Below are positions 54,961 to 64,000 of a stretch of DNA of 64,000 nucleotides, piece by piece. Each line of letters opens with the position of its first letter. Position 1 is the stretch's first letter. Both the position numbers and the translations under genes were made by a program. The notes beneath the pieces were generated by a model. It was not told the DNA's origin. It made no database searches and worked only from the letters and a program-made list of their open reading frames with translations. This stretch comes from Phascolarctos cinereus (taxonomy: Eukaryota > Chordata > Mammalia > Diprotodontia > Phascolarctidae): positions 6,454,501 to 6,518,500 of the forward strand of contig NW_018344068.1 in the NCBI RefSeq assembly GCF_002099425.1, in the 5' to 3' direction.

Positions 54961-55340
54961 TCCCAAGGGCACCAGAAAGAAGAGGGTTGGGAGGGAAGAG
55001 GAGCCATTTCTACCTCCTCCTAGGCCTTGAAATAATAGGCTATGATTATTCATTCTATGCTGAGTAATTGGATCCCCCGACATCCAACTCCAACAGAATG
55101 ATGTTTGAGGTTGCTTATGATATTGTGTACCTATGTTGTGGAGCTGAAGCGAGGTGGGGGCGGGGGAGGGATATGGGTACCAAAAGGCATCTACCTCTCC
55201 CTTTCCCCCTTTACCCCAATACATATATAAACACCCTCTCCTTTCTTGGGGAATAAGGAGGATAAATGTCTATCTGGCATTCAGGGGGCAGTAGGAGAAT
55301 CAGTCTTTCCTCTGCATAGCTCCCAAGGGGACCCGAAATA
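54961..55340. other. sequence after the putative promoter, nothing recognised
   Basis: Would be intron 1 of the hypothetical plus-strand transcript. No coding exon seen. Confidence 0.4.
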
Positions 55341-55344
55341 GAAA

Positions 55345-55690
55345 GAGAATATACTTGGAACCAGAGGTTTTGATTTAAGTTAATTCCTATGCGACCTTGG
55401 ACAAATAACTTCCCCTCTTTGGGATTCAGTTTCTAAATCTATACAATGGGACAGGAGGTTTTAACTCAGTTTCTGAATCTGTAAAAGCTTGTGGGGGATA
55501 GGATGTAGTATTTTATAGTGCAAAGAGCACTGGACTTTAAGTCAGAAGACCTAGGTTCAAATTTTGACTCTACTACCCCATTTCCCTTGGGTAGCACTGT
55601 ATCTCAAAGTCCACATTTATAAAACTAAAGGATCTGGACCTTTCCAGCTTAAAATCTATGATCCTACTGTTTCTAAGATCCCTTCCAATT
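55345..55690 (+). mobile_element. two degraded MIR/CORE-SINE copies
   Basis: First copy about 55,345-55,480 (tgcgaccttggacaaataac, tttctaaatctatacaatgg); second about 55,500-55,690 (gtgcaaagagcactggactt, taggttcaaattttgactct, cttccaattgaaatc). Confidence 0.65.
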
Positions 55691-56325
55691 GAAATCTAAA
55701 ATCCTCAATCACACTCTTCCTTAATCTCTGTTAGTTATTAATCATGGAATTCTAGTGTTGGAATCACTTCCTTTTTTTGGACAGCAGAAGTTGGGGGCAG
55801 GGGGCAGGGAAGCACTATCCTTGGGAGGTATGTGGACATGAAGAGACCACAGGACATAGAAGATCAAGATACACAGACTTGCCAAAAAGAGGAAAGCAAC
55901 CCATTTCCTGGACCTAATTGGGCCATGCTCCCTCAAAATAAGTCAGGGCAAAGGAATTTTTGAGACAAGAGGCAAGGCACAGAGGATTATAAATCTTTAC
56001 TAAGAGGGGTTATTCCCACAACAAGTAGTTGGTTGAGTACTGCTATAAACCTACTCAGTGAATGGAAATTCATCAATGACCAAATGTCAGCCCAGAATAG
56101 CCATCCATTGATAACATGTGTCTGAAAGTTAGTCCCAGATTAACCCACTAATATTTACTGATGCCCACATCAGGGTGGCCCAGCCTGTTCTTTCCAAGGG
56201 CATAGGCTGTGACAGCTACAGTCCTGATTCTGTATTCCCAGTCTCTAATGCTCCTCGCTACCAATGTTGAGGCTTGAAGGAGATTTCCCAGATGTGAGCC
56301 ATTCATAAGCCATTCATAATTTGGT
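55691..56325. other. intergenic, nothing recognised
   Basis: No supported feature. Confidence 0.45.
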
Positions 56326-56329
56326 ACAA

Positions 56330-56735
56330 CCACAGACTCTCAGACCTTGAAGGGACATCAAAAATCCATCTAGTCCAACCCTTCCCTGAAAACAAGGATC
56401 TCCTTTATAATTTCACTGACAATAGTTATGTACCCTTTGCTTGGAGAAATCCAATGATGAAGAGCTCACTACCTCCCAAGGCAGCTCACTTCAATTTTGG
56501 ACAGTTCAAATTGTTAACTGGTTTTCTTTATATTGAGTGGAAATCTGCCTATCTGCAATTTCACCCTGTTGGTCCTAGTTTTGCTTTCTAGGGCCAAGTA
56601 GAAGAAGCCTAAACTCCCTTCCACATTAAAACCCTCCAGATACTTGAAGACTGCGATGATGTGCCCTTATCTTTTCTTCTCTAGGCTAAATATCCTCAGT
56701 TCCTTCAAATGTTTTTATATTGTATGATCTCCAGA
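56330..56735 (+). mobile_element. CR1/L3 3' UTR
   Basis: Near full 3' end in sense: gaccttgaagggacatcaaa, catctagtccaacccttccc, gctcactacctcccaaggca, gttggtcctagttttgcttt and cttttcttctctaggctaaa. Confidence 0.85.
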
Positions 56736-56744
56736 GAATCTTGA

Positions 56745-56965
56745 TAAAAGACAGAGGTTCTTACTCTTTCTTGTGTCATGGGCTCCTTTTGACAAACTCA
56801 TAAATCCTAGAGACCTCTTCTCAGAATCATGTTATTGCATAAATAAAATACATAAAATTACAAAGGAAACCAATTACATTGAAATAAATGTCATTTTTGC
56901 ACACCCAAGTTTATAGAGCCCCTGAAATCTATGGACCCCCAGTTAAGAACTCTGATATAAATGGT
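56745..56965 (+). repeat. old 'ggttcttact...gacccccagttaagaac' repeat
   Basis: Reads gaggttcttactctttcttg, gaaaccaattacattgaaat and atctatggacccccagttaa. The ends are roughly complementary, as in short DNA-transposon relics. Same class as 9.3 and 39.4 kb. Confidence 0.55.
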
Positions 56966-57254
56966 ATTATAATATCTCTAAGGAAATGAAATGGAAAGTA
57001 ATGTGCTATTTCAGGACCATTTCAAGGTTTCCTTTTTCTTTTAAACCCCAGCAGTAAAAACTTCCATATAGCAGCAGATTTTTTAAAAATCATTTTTAGT
57101 GTACAGGTTATGAGGCTTGAAAGCCAAAGTTTCTTAAATAATTCTTAAGATTCATTAGCATCTTAGATTGTATATATGTGAGACTTTTAAATATGTATTA
57201 TCCTTTATTTTTCTTTGTTCCACAGGTTTTATTTACATTATATTTTATGTCAAT
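56966..57254. other. intergenic, nothing recognised
   Basis: AT-rich, no supported feature. Confidence 0.4.
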
Positions 57255-57283
57255 TGTGTGTATGTGTGTGTGTGTGTGCGCGC
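57255..57283. repeat. (TG)n microsatellite
   Basis: Short TG run ending in GCGCGC. Confidence 0.85.
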
Positions 57284-57360
57284 CATTTCATTTTTTAAGA
57301 GAACTCAAAATTTCAAAAGAAAGAAATGTGAGAGGTTTTCTTCCAGGCTATTTAATAGCT

Positions 57361-57361
57361 A

Positions 57362-57403
<42 letters not shown>
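57361..57403. repeat. (AAT)n triplet repeat
   Basis: About 13 AAT units at the edge of a CORE-SINE. Confidence 0.95.
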
Positions 57404-57424
57404 GCCAGCATAGCTATAGATAGA

Positions 57425-57660
57425 TAATAAATAGTACTTAAAGTCTTTCAAAGCAATTTATAAATATTTTCTCATTTTATCCTTATACCACTCTGAGAGG
57501 TAGGTGCTATTATTATATTCATTTTACAGATGAGGAAACTGAGTCAGACAGAGGTTAAATGACTCATCCAGGGTCACACTACTAGTAAGTATCTAAGGCA
57601 GGCTTTAAACTCGAATCTTCCTGATTCCAGGCTCAGTGCTCAATCCATTGTACCCCCCAG
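57425..57660 (-). mobile_element. CORE-SINE, near full length
   Basis: Reverse: aagtctttcaaagcaattta, tttacagatgaggaaactga, atgactcatccagggtcaca and a head ccattgtaccccccagtta. Confidence 0.82.
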
Positions 57661-58044
57661 TTATCACTTATTTAAATAAGTCTAAAACGTCACCTGGAAA
57701 TCCTATCATACAATTCTTGTATTGCCTACTTCTGGAGCTGAGGGCTCTGCCTCTCCCCAGACTCAGTCTGTTGGAAGGAGTGACAGAAAGATTTAACAAG
57801 TCAATCTGGCTTCAGGTGCTAATCCTCTTCTAGACATTATCCAGGTCTGACTTCCCTTCTGCCCTCATCTCCTCTCCCTGCTTCTCCCCCACACCCTTAC
57901 ACTCCAAGTAGGGTACCTCAGTGTCTGGCTAGTTCACTGCAAAGCAGGTGGGATAAACAAAAAGCATGTAAGACAAAAAGGCAAAAACCAGAACCTTTGG
58001 CCCAGTCTCTCCACCACCAAACTCATGATCATGCACGTCAGACA

Positions 58045-58150
58045 TGAAAGAAAGAAAGAGAGAGAGAGAGAGAGGAGGGAGGAAGGAAGGAAGGAAGAAA
58101 AGAAGGAAGAAAAAGAAAGGAAGGAAGAAAGAAAAGAAAGAGAAAGAGGC
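58045..58150. repeat. purine tract (GAAA/GGAA/GA)n
   Basis: About 100 bp of almost pure A/G on the plus strand, capable of triplex structure. Confidence 0.93.
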
Positions 58151-58394
58151 ATAAGGTATAAGAAGATAGGGGTGTTTTCCTATAGCCTTGGAGATCCTCA
58201 TTTTGTCAGGAAAGTGCAATACTTCTATTCCTCTAACCCTAACTCCCTCTCCCTTTCAGGCCATGAAGATCATAAAGAAACTTTAACTTAGGAAGGGCAT
58301 GAGCAAGAACAAAAGAAAGGTGTTCTGGTTCACTAGGGCGATTTTAGGAAGCTCATTTGACTCTGAACAATGAAAATAATAAACTATTAAAAAC

Positions 58395-58575
58395 GGTGAT
58401 AAAACCTCCCGTTTATATAGCACTGTAAGGTTTCCTCACAATAATCCTGTAAAGTATGGAAACTGAGGCTCAGAGAGGTGAAATGATTTGTCCAGGATCA
58501 CCCAAGCCAGTAAGTGCTGGAACCAGGATATAAACCAAGGCTTTCCAAGTCCAGCACTCTTCATTACACTAACTC
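58395..58575 (-). mobile_element. MIR/CORE-SINE
   Basis: Reverse: ggaaactgaggctcagagag, gaaatgatttgtccaggatc, then cactcttcattacactaact. Confidence 0.78.
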
Positions 58576-58784
58576 ATAGAAAGAAGTGCCAACCACCCTG
58601 GCTGTAGGCTGAGCACCACAGAATTCTCCAGAGAGGGGAAGGTGAATCTGGAGCTCCTATTTAATCTTGCAATGAGCACAGAGATCTGAATGCTTTGAGA
58701 ATTTGAATGCCTTGAAATCCACTCCATTGCTCAGCTACTGGTCAAGTGCTGGAGCATCTCTTCCCTCCAATCTGGGACCTTCTT

Positions 58785-58990
58785 AGCTTCACAGAATCAA
58801 AGAGCTGCAAGAACCCTAAGAGTTTCTCTAATCCTATCCCCCACATTTTATAGAAGAGAAAAGTAAGAACCTGTAGGGGGAAAGAAGGAATTTGCCTAAT
58901 AATATAGTAAGTGGTAGAGAATGGACTTGAACCCAGATTTTTAGACTCCACATCAAGTATGTCATTGCTGTAATCATGCTGTCTCAGGGC
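58785..58990 (-). mobile_element. MIR-like SINE, degraded
   Basis: Reads cacagaatcaaagagctgca, cccacattttatagaagaga and gaatggacttgaacccagat. Confidence 0.6.
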
Positions 58991-59339
58991 ATCCTTGCCA
59001 TGGTACTGACCCAACCAGGCCCTGTATCATCTATCAAAGGGCAGCCTTGGGGGGCAGCTGATTCCTGATGACTTTGAAGGGGTTTACAGCCTCCCAGAAA
59101 CACTGTCTGAGCTTCTTGCTCATCCTTTGGCAAGATGGAAGGCTGCAGATAACAGCAGACTAAAATCTTTTACACCCACTGAGCTGTGGTGGATGTCAAG
59201 CAGGAGGTGACGAGAGGAAGAGGAAACTGCTTTTTTTTCTTCTTCTTTTTAATCTTCATTTAAAAAATGCATATTCTACCACTGGAAATTCTTTAAGGAT
59301 TCCAAAGACACTTTAGGTAATTATGGACTACAGGGATAA
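58991..59339. other. intergenic, nothing recognised
   Basis: No supported feature. Confidence 0.4.
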
Positions 59340-60470
59340 TTTTATGGGCCTTAATTTTTTAAAAATATTTTTGATACTCATTTTTATATCACCTACATTT
59401 TTCAAGGTCTTCCTCCTACCTCCCCTTCCAAAAATAAAAAAGAGAGAAGAAACAGTTCAGTAAAACTAACCAACTCAGCAACATACTCTGACCACATAAA
59501 GTGGTCCACACCCATAGTTTCCTCACTTCTGCAAAGAAGAATGGGGAGGTGCCTTCTCACACCTCTTCTTTGAGACCAAGCTTAATCATTATAATTTCAT
59601 AGTGTTCAAATTCGATTGTTTTGTTGCTCTATTTACATTGTTATAATAATTGTGCATGCTACTTTCTTACTTTTCCTTACTTTGATTTGTATCAGTTCAG
59701 TGTCTTTCCATACGTCTCTGAATTCATCAAATTCACTGGTTCTTATAGCATAGTAATATTCCATTAAATTCACATGCCAAGCTGTTTAGCCATTTGCCTA
59801 TCCATGGCCATCTTCTTTGCTTCTAGTTTTTTATTACTACAAAAAGTGCAGCCATAAAATTTTGGTATATATGGGATCTTTCATTTCATCACTGACCTCT
59901 TTGGGGAATATACTTCACATTGAGCTCTTTGGAACAAAAGAAACAAACATTTTAGTCTCACAGCTTACATTTTTCTAGGCTTCCTTGGATGGTTGGACCA
60001 ATTTACAATTCCATTAGTGTTACAGTCTTCTCACAGCTCTTCCAACATTGACTCTTCTGGTCTTTTGTAATCTTTGCCAGCTAGTTGGATCTGAGGTAAA
60101 ACTTCAGAGGTGTTTTGATTTACATTTTCTTTTATTATCTAGTGACTTGAAGAATTTTCTTCATCTAGATGTTGGTAGTTTGCAGTTCTTTTAAGAACTA
60201 TTAGTTGATATTTTTTGACCACTTACCTAATAGAGAATGGCTTTTGGTCTCACATATTTCTGTTAGTTGTCTATCCATTTTAGAAATTAAGTCCTTAACT
60301 TTGATATGAAGACTTAGCCCCAATCTACTGAACTTTGTTCATTCAAAAGCTTTTCAACTTCATTTAATTGAAATTATCTATTCTATCTTTTGTTATGACC
60401 CTTTCCCTTGGTTTGATTAAGAAGTCACCCCTTAACTATAGCTTTGAAAGATACCTGATCTGGTTCTCTT

Positions 60471-60508
<38 letters not shown>

Positions 60509-60960
60509 TGATATGACCTTTAGTATTCAGATCATCTTTCCATTGTGAATTTATTTTGCTAAATAAGGTATTGGTCTAAATTCTTCCAGATTACTTCCAG
60601 TTTTCAAACAATTTTCATTAAGTAGGAAATTCTTCCTGAAGTAACTTATACTTTCAGGTTTAATTGAATACTGGGTTTTTGAATTCAATTATTTATCATT
60701 CTTCCTTGTCTCATAAGTTCCACTGATCTACTTTTCTATTTTTTTAACCAATATCAAATAATTTTAATGAATATTGCTTTGTAATAATATTTGAGGACTG
60801 GATGTGCTATGTTCCCTTCCATCATGCTTTTTTCATTGTTTCACTGATATTTTTGGTTCCTCCAAATGAATTTTTTGTCTAGGTGAATATCAATTCTCAT
60901 TACCCAGTGGAAATGACATGGGCTAAATCGGCAGGGGCCCCAAGATATATACTAAGGCAC
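59340..60960 (-). mobile_element. L1 3' part (ORF2 C-terminal half and 3' end), minus strand
   Basis: The reverse complement reads as L1: the terminal zone (ggcaaatggctaaacagctt, ggaatattactatgctataa) corresponds to the VVY.YNGIL/MEYY region at 6.95 kb. Farther up, plus-strand words such as gtctatccattttagaaatt, aagtccttaactttgatatg, cattgtgaatttattttgct and gctttgtaataatatttgag are the antisense of L1 ORF2. A (TG)n sits in it at 60,473-60,510. No intact frame. Confidence 0.8.
60473..60510. repeat. (TG)n microsatellite within L1
   Basis: About 18 TG units. Confidence 0.93.
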
Positions 60961-61264
60961 TTCTTGTTAAAAAAATAAAGCACTACATTGATCATTGTTG
61001 TTATTTTGTCTCTAGTTCTTGTCAGAATAAAGTGCAGAATAAACTCTAGCATTCCAGTTCTTACAGTTCACTGATAGCTTGGATTCTAGATAAATAAGAT
61101 ATACTTGTAGATAGTCTGAGAGTTTTGTAGTAATTGACTGACTACCATAATCCTATCTTGCCCCAGGAGTCCAACAAAACCTAACTCCCATGCACTCAGG
61201 GTACCTAGAACAATGATGCCTTCTAGTTCTGTAGCATATTAACTAGCTCTATTACTTACATAAT

Positions 61265-61405
61265 CATAGATAAAGAGCTCAATGGCCCCCTAATCCAACC
61301 CCAAGAAGTGACTTACGCAAGGTCACACAGGTACTGTCAGAAGTGGGATTTGAATCAAGCTTCTTCAGTTTCAAAGTCAATGCTCTTTCCATAGTCATTG
61401 AGTCC
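61265..61405 (-). mobile_element. MIR-like SINE
   Basis: Reverse: tccaaccccaagaagtgact, tacgcaaggtcacacaggta, gtgggatttgaatcaagctt and caatgctctttccatagtca. Confidence 0.72.
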
Positions 61406-61494
61406 AGAGAAACAGAATGCTAGGCTAAATTAAACTGCAGAGCAGAGATAGGGGGAGACTTAGTACCATAGAAGCAGTGTGACAAAGTAAATTC

Positions 61495-61840
61495 ACCAAG
61501 CTTCATTATGGGCCAGCTGTGTGTGGGGCACTGGGTCAGGTCCTGGGGATACAAAGACAAAGGATAAAATGGTCTTTGCCCTCATGGAGATTGCAGTCTA
61601 CTGAGAGGTTATATTGTACAGCGCAACATCTACTTGGAAAAGTAAATAAATATATAACTTGTGGAGAGAGAGAGAGAGACAGAGACAGAGAGAGACAGAG
61701 ACAGAGAGAGAACACTCCTAACTAGGGGACCCAGGAAAGGTCTATGTAGGATGTGGGATCTGAGCTGTGCTTTGGGCAATTGAATAAGAGATGTTCCAGT
61801 GGAGTTTTATGATGGTAAAGTTAAGTCTGGATCTAATGAA
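61495..61840 (+). repeat. ancient interspersed repeat
   Basis: Reads tgggccagctgtgtgtgggg, gtcctggggatacaaagaca, tgccctcatggagattgcag and, after a (GA)n, ggatctgagctgtgctttgg. Same class as 25.2 and 47.5 kb. Confidence 0.62.
61663..61712. repeat. (GA)n/(GACAGA)n simple repeat
   Basis: Mixed GA and GACAGA units inside the old repeat. Confidence 0.92.
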
Positions 61841-62039
61841 TGAATGGAATGATTATGAAATGATGTTGGTCAGGACAACAGGTTGACTGTGCTTCTTGAG
61901 TGCTTTTCCACTGATACAATAATCTTCTCTTATTCCCATAACTACCCTTGAAGGTGAGAACGGAGCTAGTTCTTTCCTCCTGCCAATAAATTGGGACAAT
62001 GAGACCACAAATAAGGCATAAATATTTCCACGTCATCCT

Positions 62040-62460
62040 GATATTCAAAAATCTTCAAGGATTCCTTACTACTTCTAGGATAAAATGTAAATTCCTTAGA
62101 ATTAATTTTAAAGCCCTTCGCCATTTGGTTCCCATCCACCTTTCTAGGCTTAGTTCATTTTTTTTCCTTTGCAAATTCTTCTTTCCAGTAAAACTGGCTC
62201 CAATTCCCTATACATGACACTCCATCTCTCTCCTCTGTGCCTTTGAACAAGTGGCCCTTTCATGTCTGGAATGCCTCATAAAATCTCTAGCTTCCTTCAA
62301 GGCATGGTTCAAATGACACCTCCCATTCCTGATGCTCCTAGCTAATGCTCCCTTGCTCTTAAAATTACCTTGTATTACATGGCATATACTTTATGTGATT
62401 GCTTACTTATGTAACCATAACTTAAATAGCCTGTCTCCTGGAGATTTTGGATATTGTTAC
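62040..62460 (+). mobile_element. L2 3' region
   Basis: Reads aggattccttactacttcta, ttaaagcccttcgccatttg, gtggccctttcatgtctgga and cttcaaggcatggttcaaat. Confidence 0.82.
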
Positions 62461-62697
62461 TGTAGTAATGTCAAACTAAGTCTTTAAAGATCAATGCTGC
62501 TAGCTAGAGAATTTCTTAACAGAATACCAAATAATACAAAGATATATCTAAATAATTCAACAACGTATCAACCATGAGAAAGATTGCTGCCAGAGTCACC
62601 TCTAAACATCTGCTGTAACTGCTGACTTCTTACCCGATACCACAAAAACCAGAGAACCGGGAAGTAAGCCCAAATGAAAAGTAAAAAATAACAGAGC

Positions 62698-62822
62698 CAC
62701 GGCCCTGTAGTTAAGAGGACTTGAGTTCAAATCCAGCCTCAGACACATAATACGCACTAGCTGTGGGACTCTGGGCAAGTCACTTAACCCCAATTGCCTC
62801 ACCAAAAAAGTAAAAAAAATAA
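62698..62822 (+). mobile_element. WSINE1/MAR1-type SINE, 5'-truncated
   Basis: Starts within the head at CGGCCCTGTAGTTAAGAGGA; the B box (GAGTTCAAATCC) and body are present, with an A-rich tail. Confidence 0.9.
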
Positions 62823-63297
62823 AAAATAATAAAGCCAAAGTGAGCTTTGGGAGTAAAGAGGAGGAGGGAGGATAGTATAAAAAGAAAACACAATACACCC
62901 CCTAGGGACCAAATCCTTCCAGATTCTAATCCATTTGTCCCACTAAACCATCTCTAACCTAGAAATAGTAGCTAACGCTGCCTATGGCTTCTGATATATT
63001 TTCAGCTCCTTGAGGTTCTGTGTGGAATTTTCAGATTTTAGGAACTCCCCAGAGACATATGAAACTACTCCCAATATGGAAATATTCCACTGACAGAAAG
63101 GAATGGTTGGGAGTCCTCTATTGTCAAATTCAAGTTTGTTCAAAGGTTTTTCAGTGCCCTTTTTATCCTGGGCAGATGTCACAGAGACTCTCTTTATTGA
63201 AGGGCCATAAATGTCATTTATTTTGATGCCATAAAACCATTACGTGGTGAAGGAGATGCTCCCAAACACTCAAGAAGACAGATGACAGTAAAATCTC
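62823..63297. other. intergenic, nothing recognised
   Basis: No supported feature. Confidence 0.4.
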
Positions 63298-63391
63298 TCT
63301 CTGTCTCTTTCTCTCCATCTCTTTCTGTCTTTCTCTCTAGCCTTAACTTTTTAGCCATCCATCCAACCACCCATCCATCCATCCATCCACC
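63298..63391. repeat. pyrimidine-rich and (ATCC)n simple repeats
   Basis: CTCT/CTTT tract followed, after a short gap, by ATCC units at 63,359-63,391. Confidence 0.88.
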
Positions 63392-63584
63392 TAGCATTTG
63401 TTAAGCACCTGCCCCACACCAGGCATGCTGCTATAAGACACAAAAGCAAGAGGTCTTCCCTTAAAGAATTTACATTTCACTTACATTCAACCAACTCATG
63501 GGATCATAGAACTATTGAGTTAAAAAAAATACTAAATAGCTCAGGGCCAAGGACAGATCACATGCTACTTCACATCATATTTTT

Positions 63585-63690
63585 AATATGAGCTCTTACT
63601 AGATTCTAAATGCCTAGAGGGCAGAGGCCATATTATTTTTTTTTGTATTTCAAGCACTGTGTCACACATATGATAGGCTTTCGGTATTTA
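63585..63690 (+). mobile_element. L2 3' terminal fragment
   Basis: Reads gattctaaatgcctagaggg, cagaggccatatta and gcactgtgtcacacatatga. Confidence 0.65.
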
Positions 63691-64000
63691 AAAAAATGTT
63701 TTATTGATGTTCTTCTCCTTTAGTTTTATATCACTGTCATTTCCTAATGGCTTCCTCTCCCTAACAGAAGCCTCCCTTGTAATAAGTAAATATAGGCAAG
63801 CAAAACAAATCAATATAGTCAACCTTAACTTCTCACCCGAGTCCCAGGGCTATGTCTTCACTTGCCTCTTCAATATCCCTATTTGATAAATTGGACTCAC
63901 CACCTTCTCCCCATACCAACTCCTTTTCTTAATTTATCCATTTGTTAGTGGTACCATCTTTCTCCTAGTCACAGGGCATGACACCTTGACTTCTCCCAAT

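Noticed and set aside
1-64000. CRISPR arrays, operons, Shine-Dalgarno sites, phage or plasmid features
   Set aside because: The sequence is vertebrate nuclear DNA; the regular repeats seen are simple microsatellites.

Overview
This is mammalian nuclear DNA, almost certainly from a marsupial. It is AT-rich, with two short CpG-rich islands and multi-exon host genes. It carries more than twenty copies of the marsupial tRNA-derived SINE that begins GGGGCAGCTAGGTGG and ends near CAAGTCACTTAACCCC (WSINE1/MAR1 type), plus L1, L2, CR1/L3, CORE-SINE/MIR and LTR relics. The species cannot be fixed from the sequence alone.

Two host genes are recognised, both on the minus strand. UNKL (unkempt-like zinc finger) enters with exon 1 at about 23.9-24.0 kb in a CpG island and exon 2 at 22,559-22,768. 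No later exon was found, so positions 1-22,558 are read as intron 2, more than 22 kb long and filled with L2, L1 and SINE insertions. UQCC4 (CCSMST1, C16orf91) is complete at 31,612-32,160: two coding exons encode 132 residues, with a CpG promoter above and a polyadenylation signal near 31,036. UNKL next to UQCC4 is the gene order I recall from human 16p13.3, so this is that block in a marsupial.

From 32.5 kb to 64 kb no protein-coding gene could be proved. The region is mostly repeats: two LTRs of one family, two opposed CR1/L3 endonuclease fragments, a decayed LINE reverse transcriptase, a nested L2, an L1 3' part and many SINEs. The exception is 54.48-54.96 kb, a compact unique block with forkhead-type sites, a GATA site, E-boxes, a TATA box and a good 5' splice site on the plus strand. 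It reads like a tissue-specific promoter with a short first exon. In human, the interval beyond UQCC4 holds the intestine-critical region and PERCC1 (from memory), so a marsupial counterpart is the leading but unproved hypothesis.

Other notable items are an apparent reading-frame break in UNKL exon 1 at a run of seven C, a 7SL RNA pseudogene at 26.7 kb, and two short, nearly identical local duplications (about 160 bp at 30.9/36.5 kb and 74 bp at 51.6/53.3 kb).
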